Positions 44,513 to 54,300 of a stretch of 64,000 nucleotides of DNA are shown here, piece after piece. The position numbers and the translations under genes were made by a program. Position 1 is the first letter of the stretch; each line of letters opens with the position of its first letter. Source of the stretch: Marinobacter xestospongiae (GTDB lineage: Bacteria; Pseudomonadota; Gammaproteobacteria; Pseudomonadales; Oleiphilaceae). The notes beneath the pieces were generated by a model that saw only the letters and a list, made by a program, of their open reading frames with translations, did not search any database and had not been told where the DNA came from. The DNA is taken from contig NZ_JAKZAK010000009.1 in the NCBI RefSeq assembly GCF_023156385.1, forward strand, positions 62,001 to 126,000, read 5' to 3'.

Positions 44513-45202
44513 ATGAAACTGACCGAACTGTTCGATGGCCAGTGGCCGCAGACCCTGCTGTTTGACCTGGACGGCACCCTGGTGGACAGCGCCGCCGACC
44601 TTGCCGCAGCGGTGGACCAGATGCTGACCGAGATGGGTCGCCCCACCGCCGGTGCCGAACGGGTCCGGCAGTGGGTCGGCAATGGCGCCGCGGTGCTGGT
44701 GCAGCGTGCCCTCGCCGGTCGCCACGACCATGAGGCCGGCGGCCCGCTGGATGAGGCCACCTACCGCCAGGCACTGGACCGTTTCTTCACCGCCTACGCC
44801 GAGCACAATGGCCGCCACGCCACCGTTTTTGAGGGCGTCGAAGCCTTCCTGACGGCGGCCCGGGACCAGGGCTGCAAGCTGGCAGTAGTCACCAACAAGC
44901 CCTCCGCCTTTACCGACGACCTGCTGGAACAGATGGGGCTGGACCACTGGTTCGAGGTCACCGTCAGCGGCGACACCCTGACGGTGAAAAAGCCCGACCC
45001 GGCACCACTGCACCACGCCCTGGAAGCGCTCGGGGCCGACCCGGCCCGGGCGGTGATGGTTGGCGACTCGATCACCGATATCCGTGCCGCCCGCAACGCC
45101 GGGCTGCCGGTGGTGGCGGTGCGTTACGGCTACAACCACGGCGAGGCCATCGACACCCTCGGTGCCGAGCGGGTGGTTGATTCGCTGGCAGAGCTTTTGT
45201 AA
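44513..45202 (+). CDS. gph: Phosphoglycolate phosphatase Gph
   Basis: 229 residues of the haloacid dehalogenase superfamily: LLFDLDGTLVDSAADLA (nucleophile Asp), VVTNKPSAFT (motif II), VKKPDPAPL (motif III Lys) and AVMVGDSITDIRAARNAGL (motif IV). Gph removes 2-phosphoglycolate formed during DNA repair. It lies 18 bases after rpe and in front of the trpE leader, as in Pseudomonas. Confidence 0.95.
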   Translation: MKLTELFDGQWPQTLLFDLDGTLVDSAADLAAAVDQMLTEMGRPTAGAERVRQWVGNGAAVLVQRALAGRHDHEAGGPLDEATYRQALDRFFTAYAEHNGRHATVFEGVEAFLTAARDQGCKLAVVTNKPSAFTDDLLEQMGLDHWFEVTVSGDTLTVKKPDPAPLHHALEALGADPARAVMVGDSITDIRAARNAGLPVVAVRYGYNHGEAIDTLGAERVVDSLAELL

Positions 45203-45219
45203 TCTCAACAGCAACTTCC

Positions 45220-45238
45220 GGCCCGGAATTCCCGGGCC
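45220..45238 (+). terminator. Short GC hairpin between gph and the trpE leader
   Basis: GGCCCGG (45220-45226) pairs with CCGGGCC (45232-45238) around a 5-base loop. There is no U-tract, so it may be a leader-RNA structure rather than a terminator of gph. Confidence 0.35.
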
Positions 45239-45275
45239 CATCCTCCATATCCCCAGCGTTAGGGAGAGACCTGCG

Positions 45276-45356
45276 GTGCAGGGACTGAATCTGGCAACCC
45301 CCGGGAGCGTACTCTCCTCCCGCGCAACCCGATGGTGGCGATGGCGTAACGGCTGA
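45276..45356 (+). CDS. trpL: Trp-rich leader peptide of trpE
   Basis: A 26-codon frame begins with GTG at 45276, seven bases after GGGAGAG, and stops with TGA at 45354-45356. It ends RWWRWRNG, with three Trp codons within four, the hallmark of ribosome-mediated tryptophan attenuation. It lies 128 bases ahead of trpE. Two strong leader hairpins follow (45369-45397 and 45406-45445), but I find no U-rich terminator, so the mechanism may differ from the classical terminator-based one. Confidence 0.75.
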   Translation: MQGLNLATPGSVLSSRATRWWRWRNG

Positions 45357-45368
45357 TCCACCAGCCCC

Positions 45369-45445
45369 GGCCGGGCCTGTCACGGCGACAGCCGGCCCCG
45401 ATCCCTGTGGTGGCGCTGATCGTAAAGCCAGCGATTGCCGCCACA
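45369..45445 (+). promoter_or_regulatory. trpE leader RNA hairpins
   Basis: Hairpin 1: GGCCGG (45369) and CTGTC (45377) pair with GACAG and CCGGCC (45387-45397). Hairpin 2: TGTGGTGG plus CGCTG (45406-45418) pairs with CAGCG (45429-45433) and CCGCCACA (45438-45445). They directly follow the Trp-codon leader and end about 40 bases before the trpE start. Neither is followed by a run of T. Confidence 0.5.
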
Positions 45446-45484
45446 TCCACACCCCATCGCCTATTGCAAAGCCAGGATAACGCC

Positions 45485-46972
45485 ATGACCCCTGAACAGT
45501 TTGCCGAGCTGGCCGCCGCCGGCTACAACCGTATTCCCGTGTTCCGCGAAGTACTCGCTGACCTCGACACACCCCTGAGCACCTACCTCAAGCTGGCCAG
45601 CGGGCCTTACTCCTACCTGTTCGAATCGGTTCAGGGCGGCGAAAAATGGGGCCGCTACTCGATCATCGGCCTGCCCAGCCAGGAAGTGCTGAAAGTGCAC
45701 GATCACCGCATCACCATCAGCCGCCAGGGCCAGGTGGTGGAGCAGATCGACAGCGATGATCCGCTGGCCTTCGTGGAGGAATACCAGCGCCGCTTCCAGG
45801 CTCCGGACCTGGCGGACCTGCCCCGTTTCAACGGCGGTCTGGTGGGTTACTTCGGTTACGACACCGTGCGCTACATCGAGAAACGGCTGCAGCCAAGCTG
45901 CCCGCCGGACCAGATCGGCACCCCGGACATCCTGCTGATGGTCTCGGACGAAGTGGTGGTGTTCGACAACCTGCGGGGCAAGCTGCACCTGATTGTCCAC
46001 GTCGATCCCACCACCAGCGGCGCCTACGACCAGGCCCTCACGCGCCTGGACGAGCTTGAGCGTCGACTGCACCGGCAGACCGCCGACGCCCCCCAGACGC
46101 CGGCCCACCTCAGCGGCCGGCAGGTCCAAGAGGAGGACTTCATCTCCGGTTTCTCCCAGGACAAGTTCGAGGCCGCGGTCGACCGGATCAAGGAATACGT
46201 GCTCGATGGCGACGTCATGCAGACGGTGATTTCCCAACGCATGACCATCCCGTTCGAGGCGCCGCCGCTGAACCTGTACCGCTCGCTGCGGGTGCTGAAC
46301 CCGTCACCGTACATGTACTTCCTCGATCTGGAGGATTTCCAGATCGTCGGATCGTCGCCGGAAATCCTCGCCCGGGTGGAAGACGACGAGGTCACCGTGC
46401 GGCCCATCGCCGGCACCCGCAAACGCGGTGCCACCGATGCAGAGGACCGGGCACTGGAAGCCGAGCTGCTGGCCGATCCCAAGGAAATCGCCGAGCACCT
46501 GATGCTGATCGATCTGGGCCGCAACGACGCCGGCCGGGTCTCCGAGACCGGCACCGTCAAGCTCACCGACAAGATGATCGTTGAACGCTACTCCCACGTC
46601 ATGCACATCGTCTCCAACGTCACCGGCCGGCTGAAAGACGGTATGTCCTGCCTCGACGTACTGCGGGCCACCCTGCCGGCGGGCACCCTTTCCGGCGCCC
46701 CCAAGATCCGCGCGATGGAAATCATCGACGAACTGGAACCGGTGAAGCGTGGCGTCTACGGTGGCGCGGTGGGCTACCTGTCCTGGAACGGCAACATGGA
46801 CACCGCCATCGCCATCCGCACCGCGGTGATCCAGAACAACCAGCTCCACATCCAGGCCGGCGCTGGCGTGGTCGCCGACTCGGTACCGCGACTGGAGTGG
46901 AAAGAAACCATGAACAAGGGCCGCGCCATCTTCCGGGCGGTGGCGATGACCCTGAACGATTTCGATCACTGA
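45485..46972 (+). CDS. trpE: Anthranilate synthase component I TrpE
   Basis: 495 residues from the ATG at 45485, preceded by AGGATAAC. The N-terminal domain carries the tryptophan feedback region ([20 protein letters not shown]). The C-terminal chorismate-binding domain has [69 protein letters not shown] and [21 protein letters not shown]. It converts chorismate and ammonia (from TrpG) to anthranilate. In Pseudomonas trpG and trpDC lie further downstream; here phage-derived genes on the opposite strand follow instead, and trpG is not in the window. Confidence 0.97.
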   Translation: MTPEQFAELAAAGYNRIPVFREVLADLDTPLSTYLKLASGPYSYLFESVQGGEKWGRYSIIGLPSQEVLKVHDHRITISRQGQVVEQIDSDDPLAFVEEYQRRFQAPDLADLPRFNGGLVGYFGYDTVRYIEKRLQPSCPPDQIGTPDILLMVSDEVVVFDNLRGKLHLIVHVDPTTSGAYDQALTRLDELERRLHRQTADAPQTPAHLSGRQVQEEDFISGFSQDKFEAAVDRIKEYVLDGDVMQTVISQRMTIPFEAPPLNLYRSLRVLNPSPYMYFLDLEDFQIVGSSPEILARVEDDEVTVRPIAGTRKRGATDAEDRALEAELLADPKEIAEHLMLIDLGRNDAGRVSETGTVKLTDKMIVERYSHVMHIVSNVTGRLKDGMSCLDVLRATLPAGTLSGAPKIRAMEIIDELEPVKRGVYGGAVGYLSWNGNMDTAIAIRTAVIQNNQLHIQAGAGVVADSVPRLEWKETMNKGRAIFRAVAMTLNDFDH

Positions 46973-46988
46973 GCCAAGCAGGCACTGG

Positions 46989-47032
46989 ATGCGGCACCCA
47001 CACGATTCTGCGAACGAATGCGGGTGCTGCAT
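46989..47032. terminator. Hairpin after trpE at the junction with the phage-derived element
   Basis: ATGCGGCACCC (46989-46999) pairs with GGGTGCTGCAT (47022-47032), one G-U pair, and ATTC/GAAT pairs inside the loop. Only TTT follows, so it is a moderate terminator. It marks the boundary between trpE and the opposing tail operon. Confidence 0.55.
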
Positions 47033-47081
47033 TTCCGGTGCCTTGAGCAACGTTCCAACAATCCGGTGATCGGTTTCCCCA

Positions 47082-47378
47082 TCACCGGTAGTTGAAGTAA
47101 CGCCAGCCTCCCAGCCGCACCAAGACAAAATACGCCGCCGCCATTCCCCAGCACAGCACCCTAAGGGGGCCGCATTGGCGCAACGTATCCCGTCGCATTG
47201 CCTGAAAGAACTTCCAGTCGCATTCGAAGCGACGAACTTCGTCACCCCCTGCCTGATAGCCCTGGTCGTGCCTGTCGCAACTGGCCTCAAAGAACCAGTT
47301 GAACAGGCCACGCTGTACCAGACGGGTAACGCGGAACCGGGCCATCCAGCCAGGCCCACAGCCATTACTGTCCGGCAC
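47082..47378 (-). CDS. Phospholipase-A2-like small protein at the end of the tail operon
   Basis: 98 residues from a GTG at 47378, which follows CAGGAGG embedded in the end of the preceding gene; the longer frame to 47480 would overlap that gene. It contains a calcium-loop-like NGCGPGW (5-11) and the phospholipase A2 active-site pattern ASCDRHDQGY (32-41), where His37-Asp38 would be the catalytic pair. FECDWKFFQAM continues the helix as in prokaryotic PLA2. A hydrophobic segment (LRVLCWGMAAAYFVLV) follows. It may hydrolyse phospholipids during injection, killing or lysis, but activity is inferred from the motif only. Confidence 0.65.
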   Translation of the reverse strand: MPDSNGCGPGWMARFRVTRLVQRGLFNWFFEASCDRHDQGYQAGGDEVRRFECDWKFFQAMRRDTLRQCGPLRVLCWGMAAAYFVLVRLGGWRYFNYR

Positions 47379-47379
47379 C

Positions 47380-47601
47380 TCAGACCTCCTGTCGAATACC
47401 GCTGAGATTGGGTGCGGGTCCTTCCACCCGGTCTCCTCGTACGAACACATGCTCACCTTCATTGGCACTGCCTTTGACACGTTTGCGGTGCCCGGTCATC
47501 AGCTCAATGGTCACACCATCGGAATGAACGGCAACAACCCGGCCTTTGTCCCTGGGTTCGGTCGGAAGGATCCGAGCAAATCGCCGATACAGGTTACTCA
47601 T
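47380..47601 (-). CDS. Small phage protein of unknown function
   Basis: 73 residues from the ATG at 47601, with GGAG upstream, overlapping the preceding tail gene by 8 bases. It is basic and beta-rich (RRFARILPTEPRDKGRVVAV, DGVTIELMTGHRKRVKGS, VFVRGDRVEGPAPNL), looking like a small SH3- or OB-like barrel. Its stop codon region carries the ribosome-binding site of the phospholipase-like gene. Family not recognised. Confidence 0.6.
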   Translation of the reverse strand: MSNLYRRFARILPTEPRDKGRVVAVHSDGVTIELMTGHRKRVKGSANEGEHVFVRGDRVEGPAPNLSGIRQEV

Positions 47602-49405
47602 GACTTTCAACTCCAATGGTTTGCCAAAGGTCCGGGAAGCCATGGCGAACGCTCAGTGAGCGCACCAGACCACGGTGCTTCCGGCCCTGTTCCTGATATT
47701 CGATGAACTGCCCCGGCCGAATCAGGCCCGTTTCGGGAAGCACAGGCAAGCGCAGGCTTATGCGCGCCTGCTTTCCGGTGTTTGCCAGTACCGAGCCTCC
47801 CAGCTGTCGGGTCATGGCGGGATCTGTGGCCAATGCGTCCACAATGGTCGGTGCAGGCTCATTGCCACTGCTGCCCGCCCGAACAATCTGATCCGCACGC
47901 CCCTGGTCACCCCCATGAACCCAGACTGCGTTGTATGACGGTTGTTGTTGCCATTCGATACCTTCCACCTCCACAGCATCCTCCGGCAGCTCAATGTCTG
48001 GCACCACAGCGTTCCAGTGCCAGGGCATAACCGGGTATCGGGGCAGAATGCGAAGGATCTGGTCGGTATCATGGGGCTGAACATAGGCACCACCGGCTTC
48101 GGCGATACGCGTGGCTGCGCTGATCCAGGTCCCGCTGTGAGACCAGGAGCCTGAGGGCACCAGCCAGTCCTCGATTTGCCAGTCCAGAGTCCAGCCCAAA
48201 GGCACACCATTGAGCGTCAGGGCCTCGTTCAGGCACTGTTGCGCGGTCATCTCGCTGACATTATGGAACTGCAGCACTGGGGCACTGGGCTCTGCCAGTA
48301 CATCGGCACGTCCACGCCCGGTTACCCGTAACCAGTTCTCGCCAAACTTCCTATCTCGCTGGATGCCGGTCACGGTGAGTCTCAGGGCCTCACCATTCAG
48401 GTTGGCCAACACCTCCACACGCCCGGCATCTGTCGGCCGAACCAGTGGTAGCGCAGTGCCGGGCAGGCTTGCCGACCAGCTCCAGGTCCAGCTATCCGCA
48501 TCCAGCGACGCGCTGAAATCCGCTGCTGGCAAGAACGTGCCATCCAGCAGAGTGAGTGAAACCGTATTGCGCACGTAGTATTCCTCTCTTATGGGCACAA
48601 CGATGGTGTCTGTATCGGGCTTAGAACCCTTGCAGTGGCCGAAAACCAGTACCACGGTATCTGTTCGGTCTCGGCAGAATTGCACAACAATCGGATCGAC
48701 CGGGTCAGGTTCAGGAAGGCCCGGCTCGGGCCAGGTTGCCAGCCCTGGTTTGGGAAAAGCTGACGATGTGTGCAGACTCAACACTTCCAGGCCAACCAGC
48801 TCCGCTCCCCTTAACGACGCACTGAGGACTTTTGACCTGGGCAGGGCCATCTGCTGCGATGCGATGGAAAACCGTCGCAGCTTGGCGGTGTCGGTGGCAG
48901 CCGCTGTCACACCAATTCGCGCCGGCACCGAACGTCGGCGACGGATTAACGCAATCCGTCGCCGCAGCACGGCGCTGGCCTGCGTCAATACCAGAGGGCC
49001 ACTCGATACCTTTTGAGCGGTGCCTCTGAAGCAATCCGTTGCTCGACGCAATGCCAAGGCACCTTGGTGTTCGACTTCCATCGCCCCAACCACACACAAA
49101 GCCTGATGTATTGGACTCTGCCCAGATATAACCGCTGGGCTCATGGGCTGATGCGCCATCGCCAGACGTCTACGCCCGACGGTGGCGTTACGGGCTGACA
49201 GTCCCAGAGCAGGTCCAGCCGCGCTGGGTATCGCCAGATTGGTCGCCCCTGTCGCTGCCAGGGATGGCGCGGAGATCTCTGGGGTGGGCAGGTATGCAAA
49301 GAGGGTTCCGTCGATCGTTGGGTAATCCGACGGCCGGTATCGCGTAAAGTACAGCGACACTGGCCCCGGCGTTGTTTGCCTATAGCGCCAAAGCCGCAAC
49401 TCCAA
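47594..49405 (-). CDS. Phage tail-tip/hub protein
   Basis: 603 residues from a TTG at 49405, preceded by AGGGGGG. The N-terminal ~200 residues are Ala/Arg-rich and of low complexity, while the C-terminal half has a conserved tail-hub feel: LPAADFSASLDADSWTWSWS, LRLTVTGIQRDRKFGENWLRVTGRGR, RIAEAGGAYVQPH, and near the end RISLRLPVLPETGLIRPGQFIEY. These resemble gp27/gpD-like hub proteins, in which a central ring caps the tail tube. The assignment rests on position near the end of the tail operon and on those segments. The odd N-terminus may be an attachment region for other tip proteins. Confidence 0.6.
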   Translation of the reverse strand: MELRLWRYRQTTPGPVSLYFTRYRPSDYPTIDGTLFAYLPTPEISAPSLAATGATNLAIPSAAGPALGLSARNATVGRRRLAMAHQPMSPAVISGQSPIHQALCVVGAMEVEHQGALALRRATDCFRGTAQKVSSGPLVLTQASAVLRRRIALIRRRRSVPARIGVTAAATDTAKLRRFSIASQQMALPRSKVLSASLRGAELVGLEVLSLHTSSAFPKPGLATWPEPGLPEPDPVDPIVVQFCRDRTDTVVLVFGHCKGSKPDTDTIVVPIREEYYVRNTVSLTLLDGTFLPAADFSASLDADSWTWSWSASLPGTALPLVRPTDAGRVEVLANLNGEALRLTVTGIQRDRKFGENWLRVTGRGRADVLAEPSAPVLQFHNVSEMTAQQCLNEALTLNGVPLGWTLDWQIEDWLVPSGSWSHSGTWISAATRIAEAGGAYVQPHDTDQILRILPRYPVMPWHWNAVVPDIELPEDAVEVEGIEWQQQPSYNAVWVHGGDQGRADQIVRAGSSGNEPAPTIVDALATDPAMTRQLGGSVLANTGKQARISLRLPVLPETGLIRPGQFIEYQEQGRKHRGLVRSLSVRHGFPDLWQTIGVESHE

Positions 49406-49408
49406 GAG

Positions 49409-49816
49409 CTACCCCCCTATTACAATACTCGTGATCTGGGCATAAGCTCCCAGTTGGAGTGTCGTTGTCTGAAGTCGGATATCGCCATCACCAGCCTCTT
49501 CAGAGACCGATGCGTCTGCCCACCAGTTACCCGCACCGTCCAGGATACGGGCATGCTCCGCCTGGCCCTCGACCATCACAACACCTTCAATGATACCGGC
49601 GCCCTGAATCTGAAGGGCAGCCTGATCCAGGACCAGCGCATCGGCAGGCATTGCTATGTCGGCAAGCCGGCTGCCCGAATCCGGGTCGCCACTGAACAAC
49701 TGGATAAGCGCCGGCCCCGGTCCCGAAACCAGCAGCTCCGAACTGGCCATCAGCGCCGGTAGACGGGAAGCCTGCTGTCGAGCTGCCTGGTGTGTTGGTG
49801 CCAATACCAGTGCCAT
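49409..49816 (-). CDS. Small phage tail-associated protein
   Basis: 135 residues. It opens with a helical MALVLAPTHQAARQQASRLPAL, followed by a beta-rich segment (ILDGAGNWWADASVSEEAGDGDIRL) and a glycine-containing end. One base overlaps the upstream gene and the stop lies four bases before the tail-tip start, so it is coupled within the tail operon. I do not recognise the family; location suggests a baseplate or tip component. Confidence 0.6.
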   Translation of the reverse strand: MALVLAPTHQAARQQASRLPALMASSELLVSGPGPALIQLFSGDPDSGSRLADIAMPADALVLDQAALQIQGAGIIEGVVMVEGQAEHARILDGAGNWWADASVSEEAGDGDIRLQTTTLQLGAYAQITSIVIGG

Positions 49817-50142
49817 CAGAGCCTCTCCATCGGTGTGGTGCGCAAGCCCGTTTTCATCACCGGATCGAACTTGCCCTCCGCATCGTGCGAGATCACGGTA
49901 TAAATCAGAGATTCATCCAGGTAACGAAACACAAACTCCCCTGTCGCAGCATCCGACTCTGTGGCCGCAACGAACTCCCGCGGCACCTCTCTCTTGGTAT
50001 CCGGCTTTCTCTGTCGGAAAAGGTATACCCACCGTTGCAGTGGTCGGTCGTTTCTACCCAGAACAGAGCCTTGCAGCTCACCTTCGCCAATAAACCGGCT
50101 TGAATAAGAAACCGATGGAAGAATCAATCCAGTCATCGCCAT
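49816..50142 (-). CDS. Small phage tail-associated protein
   Basis: 108 residues; an in-frame ATG at 50136 is an alternative start. Contains GEGELQGSVLGRNDRPLQRW and FVFRYLDESLIYTVISHDAE, a pattern reminiscent of the Ig-like / carboxypeptidase-regulatory beta-sandwiches often placed at phage tail tips. It overlaps the preceding gene by 10 bases. Function inferred from context only. Confidence 0.55.
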   Translation of the reverse strand: MAMTGLILPSVSYSSRFIGEGELQGSVLGRNDRPLQRWVYLFRQRKPDTKREVPREFVAATESDAATGEFVFRYLDESLIYTVISHDAEGKFDPVMKTGLRTTPMERL

Positions 50143-51344
50143 GGCCCCCAGATATCAAATGCTGCAGCCATATAGTAGTCACCGCGATATTTACCACCTG
50201 CCTGAAGCATCAGAATCGGTCGATCCAAACCAAATCCTAAATCAATAATTCGAAACTGCTCATCATAACTAAATTCAACATCTTCCGACAAAAATGTATC
50301 AATTTGCTTAATGCCAGGCACTGTACCCCGCCATGTTTCATCATCATAAGCGATCAGAGGACTGAAAAGATAACCCCCTGAAATAGGATTCGGATACACA
50401 TTCACGTCTCGATTGCTCTGGTATACTAATGGAGAACTCCCCATACCTGATCGCCAGTAGGAAACCCCCGTTTTCGAGCCATCATGAGAACCGGCAAAAT
50501 AACATCCATTTTTATAATTGGACCCCACATAAAGGGCGTGAGATCCGTCAGTTCCGTACCAAGCATTTCGATAATGCCCGGTCAAAACACAGTTATAAAC
50601 ATCTGCCGTTGCCGGCGCCCCAACATCACCAAACTGATACAAAGCTGCACCATTTTTCTGCCGCACATTCGGCAGGTACCAGATGAACCGCTCATCGGCT
50701 ATCACAGCCCAAGGCGCAGGAATATCGTCTTGGGACTGTGTGCTATGCCGAATCCATAAATGAGTGCTACTCGAATCATCCTCGGGCCGCGAGTCAAAGG
50801 TAGGGAACTCGCCAACTCCGGTATCAATATCCGTCATACTCATATAACCACGCACCGGTATACGAAATTCATCGCTAAATGGGCGAGAATCATCTATCCG
50901 CAAGTACATACCAGTTCCATTAGGGTGAGTGGAACGATAGGCAGCGACCATATCGCCCCCAAATGCCTTTTCCCAATATCCCGGTGTTGCCCGCTTAACA
51001 CTGATCGCGCCTGAAGCTATGCCGTCGGGCACATCAGGACAGTCAAAGGTGAAGGTCGTAGCTGTCGAGGAGGATATCCGCCATACATCGTTGAGTGAAT
51101 TGGGCGTTGCACCACTAATTTCGACTACGGCATGACGCTCAAAGGTATTTCCTCCACTAAATTCAACGGTGGCAACTCCAGCGCTGACTATGATTTTATT
51201 TCCATCCGGAGTTGTCTGACCAAAACCATGTAGCAGACAAGCATCAAGAATCGCAATTACTGAACCAGGATCATGGGTCAACTGAGGAGCTCCTGCCATT
51301 TCACTGGTGAACCATCTGACCGTACTATTTTCCGGAACTGCCAT
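50133..51344 (-). CDS. AT-rich tail-tip or receptor-binding candidate
   Basis: 403 residues from the ATG at 51344, with AAGGAG upstream. Rich in aromatic and Gly residues and beta-strand patterns (VATVEFSGGNTFERHAVVE, VWRISSSTATTFTFDCPDV, HALYVGSNYKNGCYFAGSHD, GGKYRGDYYMAAAFDIWGPW), without transmembrane segments. The N-terminal 130 residues resemble domains found repeatedly in phage tip proteins. Base composition is far more AT-rich than in the flanking tail genes, a sign of separate acquisition, as is common for receptor-binding genes. No known fold assigned. Confidence 0.55.
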   Translation of the reverse strand: MAVPENSTVRWFTSEMAGAPQLTHDPGSVIAILDACLLHGFGQTTPDGNKIIVSAGVATVEFSGGNTFERHAVVEISGATPNSLNDVWRISSSTATTFTFDCPDVPDGIASGAISVKRATPGYWEKAFGGDMVAAYRSTHPNGTGMYLRIDDSRPFSDEFRIPVRGYMSMTDIDTGVGEFPTFDSRPEDDSSSTHLWIRHSTQSQDDIPAPWAVIADERFIWYLPNVRQKNGAALYQFGDVGAPATADVYNCVLTGHYRNAWYGTDGSHALYVGSNYKNGCYFAGSHDGSKTGVSYWRSGMGSSPLVYQSNRDVNVYPNPISGGYLFSPLIAYDDETWRGTVPGIKQIDTFLSEDVEFSYDEQFRIIDLGFGLDRPILMLQAGGKYRGDYYMAAAFDIWGPWR

Positions 51345-51354
51345 GTTCTACTCC

Positions 51355-54300
51355 TTATGGTCGATCAATATTGCCAAGCCCATGAATCTCACAGCCATCC
51401 AGGCCATCGCCCAAAGGCACATCGCTTTGCTGAATGCCTTGGGCAATCCAGAAATCTGCAATCGCTCCCACGGTATTGATCCGCACAACGTTGCCGGTAT
51501 TCCAGCCGCCACCGTTGGCGGCCGCAGGAATGGTCAGGTACGGCACACCGCCGGAACCATCTTCATTGCGGGTTCTGGGATTGATCGGGGCGATATCTTC
51601 GGAAAAGGGCCCCGTGTAAACCAGGCCAATTCGTTCGCCGATCAGCTCAACCTGTGTGGCGGATCTCCACCTCAGGGCCCAGCGTTCGGTTTCCGCACCT
51701 TCATTGGTGACAGTGATGGGGTGGGCAATGACGTTCAGACTCGCAATGGCCTCACGCCCCTGCAGACCATCTGTCCAGGTCTCGTTCCAGGTTTCCTGAT
51801 CCCAAACGGTGGAAACTCGGGCACGACGGTCGCCATGGGGCAAACAGCTCGCCACCACGGTCTCCCCGGCCGGGAAATTGTGAGTTAACGCCCGTGACAC
51901 CGTCAGCTCGCCGCTGATCTGCACATCCGACAACATCCGCAGGTCCGCAACGGTATGCTGTATGGTGATTGGCATTGGCACACTGGCCATGTCAGTAACG
52001 GTGATTTCCCCACTGGCACGGTCCAGTTCATAACCATCATTAACCGGGTTGTCATTTGCGTCGTGAATGCGTACCCAAGCCACCCGCGGACGTGTCGCAA
52101 CCACATCCCCATCGGCTACCGATTGGGCGGGAAGAGATTGGGCATGCATCACCATAACCAGATCCCCCGGCCGATAGATCGGCACCCGGCCATCCGGAGG
52201 CAATCGAACGGCATCGATACCGACGATGTCAGCATCAAGAGGCAGGTAGCGGTAGCTCACGGCGTTATAACGCAGGGTGCTGGGTAGCATCGGGCGCGGC
52301 TTGTAGATATTGCCATCGCTGTCGACATTGGCAGGGTCATACCAGGGTTCGGCTTTTTCTTCTTCGGAGAGGCTGTCATCAGACACCCACTTGCCGAATG
52401 ACACAGAGCCGACACCAAGGGTGTAATCCGCCTCACCCTGAATGTATTCGGAAACAAACTCGCCATCGGCATTCGACATCGCGGTCAACTGCTCGCCATC
52501 CATGGCCGTTCCGGTAATCTGCAGGGATTCGGGCTTCAAGGGTGATGACGCTGCCCGGAATACCCCTTCCGTGGCTGTCCACTCGCCATAAACGGTCAAC
52601 AGGCTGGAAACCGAAACAGAGGCATTTCCTCCGCCATCCCAGTAACGGAGAGTGGCGATATTACGACTGTAATCCATTGAGCCCGCCTCCATGGCTGAGC
52701 CGGATACGGGGTCGATGTCGGTCACCACCGTACCTGCCCGGTCCTGGTAGGTCCGGCCACCAACAGTAAACTCCATGGAGTTCGCCACACCGCGATCTTG
52801 CTCAGTAGCCGCCAACGCCACCTGGAGATCGCTAATGGTCTGTTCATGGGTCACATCCGCATGAACCTTAGGCACATCTTTTACGACATAGGTTGCCGTC
52901 GCCATTTCAGCTGAAAAAGAAACTATATTTGCAGAAGACGACCAAGACGAATCCCAGCTAGACCAAGAATTACGCAGCACCGTGCAGGTAAGTCGCTCCA
53001 AGGTAATAATGTTACTCTCGATAGTGCCAATGCGTTGGCGAGAAACGTGGTACTCGCCAAATTTCATGGGTTGAACCCAAACTTCATTGCTCTCTATGTG
53101 AGCAGATAGTTCTAGCTTTTGCCCGTACAACGACACCAAAATCAATAACCGGAATGTCGAAGGCTCAGGTTCCTGAGAGAACACCAGCGATGGTGCAACC
53201 GGAATGCTCTCGGAGATGCGGACCACATCATCCGGGTTTTGGGGTTGAAACTTGGCGCATTGGACCTGAAGCTGAACGCCACGATCAGGTAATCGGTAAG
53301 GCTTCAACACGAACCGGCCAGTCGTACCGTCGACGGAGCCTTCGCCATCGCCGCTTATGATGCCCAACGCGTTGCAGGTTGCTCTCTTGGCAGCCCCACC
53401 CGCTTTCCACTCGAATACCACGGTGGCGGAGTCGACAGGCAGGTCCGGCAGTTCTCCGTGCACTTCTGGCAAGGGTGCATTGGTCGCCTCATCTCCAGAG
53501 AGTCGCTGGTAATGCACCGTTGAGCCCCAGGTAAAAAGAACCATAGAGCCAACGTCCGGCAGAGCTCCAAGGGTGACCGACAACGCCTTGGTTTCATAGT
53601 CCAGAGTCCCACTCCCAAACGCCGGATCGCTGCCTGCGATAATCCCGGAACCGTCATCGACGAGCGTGTACCAGTTCCCCTGAGCCATGTAGCTTAGCGA
53701 CAACGACTCTGCAGCAGGGGCAACCGTCAATGTCTCGACCCAATTGAGCCTGCGGTTTGCCGCCGTTACCTGGCGCGCCAGGGTATGGGCCTGCTGAGGA
53801 ATGTCTACTTCTCGTGATCCTGCCGATACCTTGATACTCAGTTCAGGATTCAGCGGCTGATTCACCAGTGGGGTTTCAGTTTGAGCCGAGGGCACCAGTT
53901 GATTGAAGATGCTCTCCACATTCAGAGTCTGATCGCCTACCGCTGCATCAGCGACACTGTATTGTCCCCCGTAATACTTGGTTGCATCCGCAACCGTGGT
54001 ATCCCTTAGTCGAGCGCCATGTTCATAGTTGTAGCTATCCGTCATAGAGACAGAGAAGCCATCAAAGTTGTGTCGCAGTCGGTCTGATAGCGACAGCGTC
54101 ACGATCCAACGGTCGAAATCCTGGCCACTACCGGTGGTAAATGTCTGCCTTGATACCGACACATCGGTAATCCGGATGTACTGCTCGATCTCATCCTGCT
54201 GCCCTTCATTTTGCACCAGGCACAGCGTCTTGCCGATCGTCGGCAACTCAGAGTCCACCCGCTGAATCACCCTGACTTGCCGCATGCCAGAGATATGGTT

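Noticed and set aside
43649..45361. 570-codon upstream extension of the DUF3530 frame on the minus strand
   Set aside because: It runs antisense to rpe and gph, which are clearly real; the DUF3530 gene has its own start with ribosome-binding site and signal peptide.
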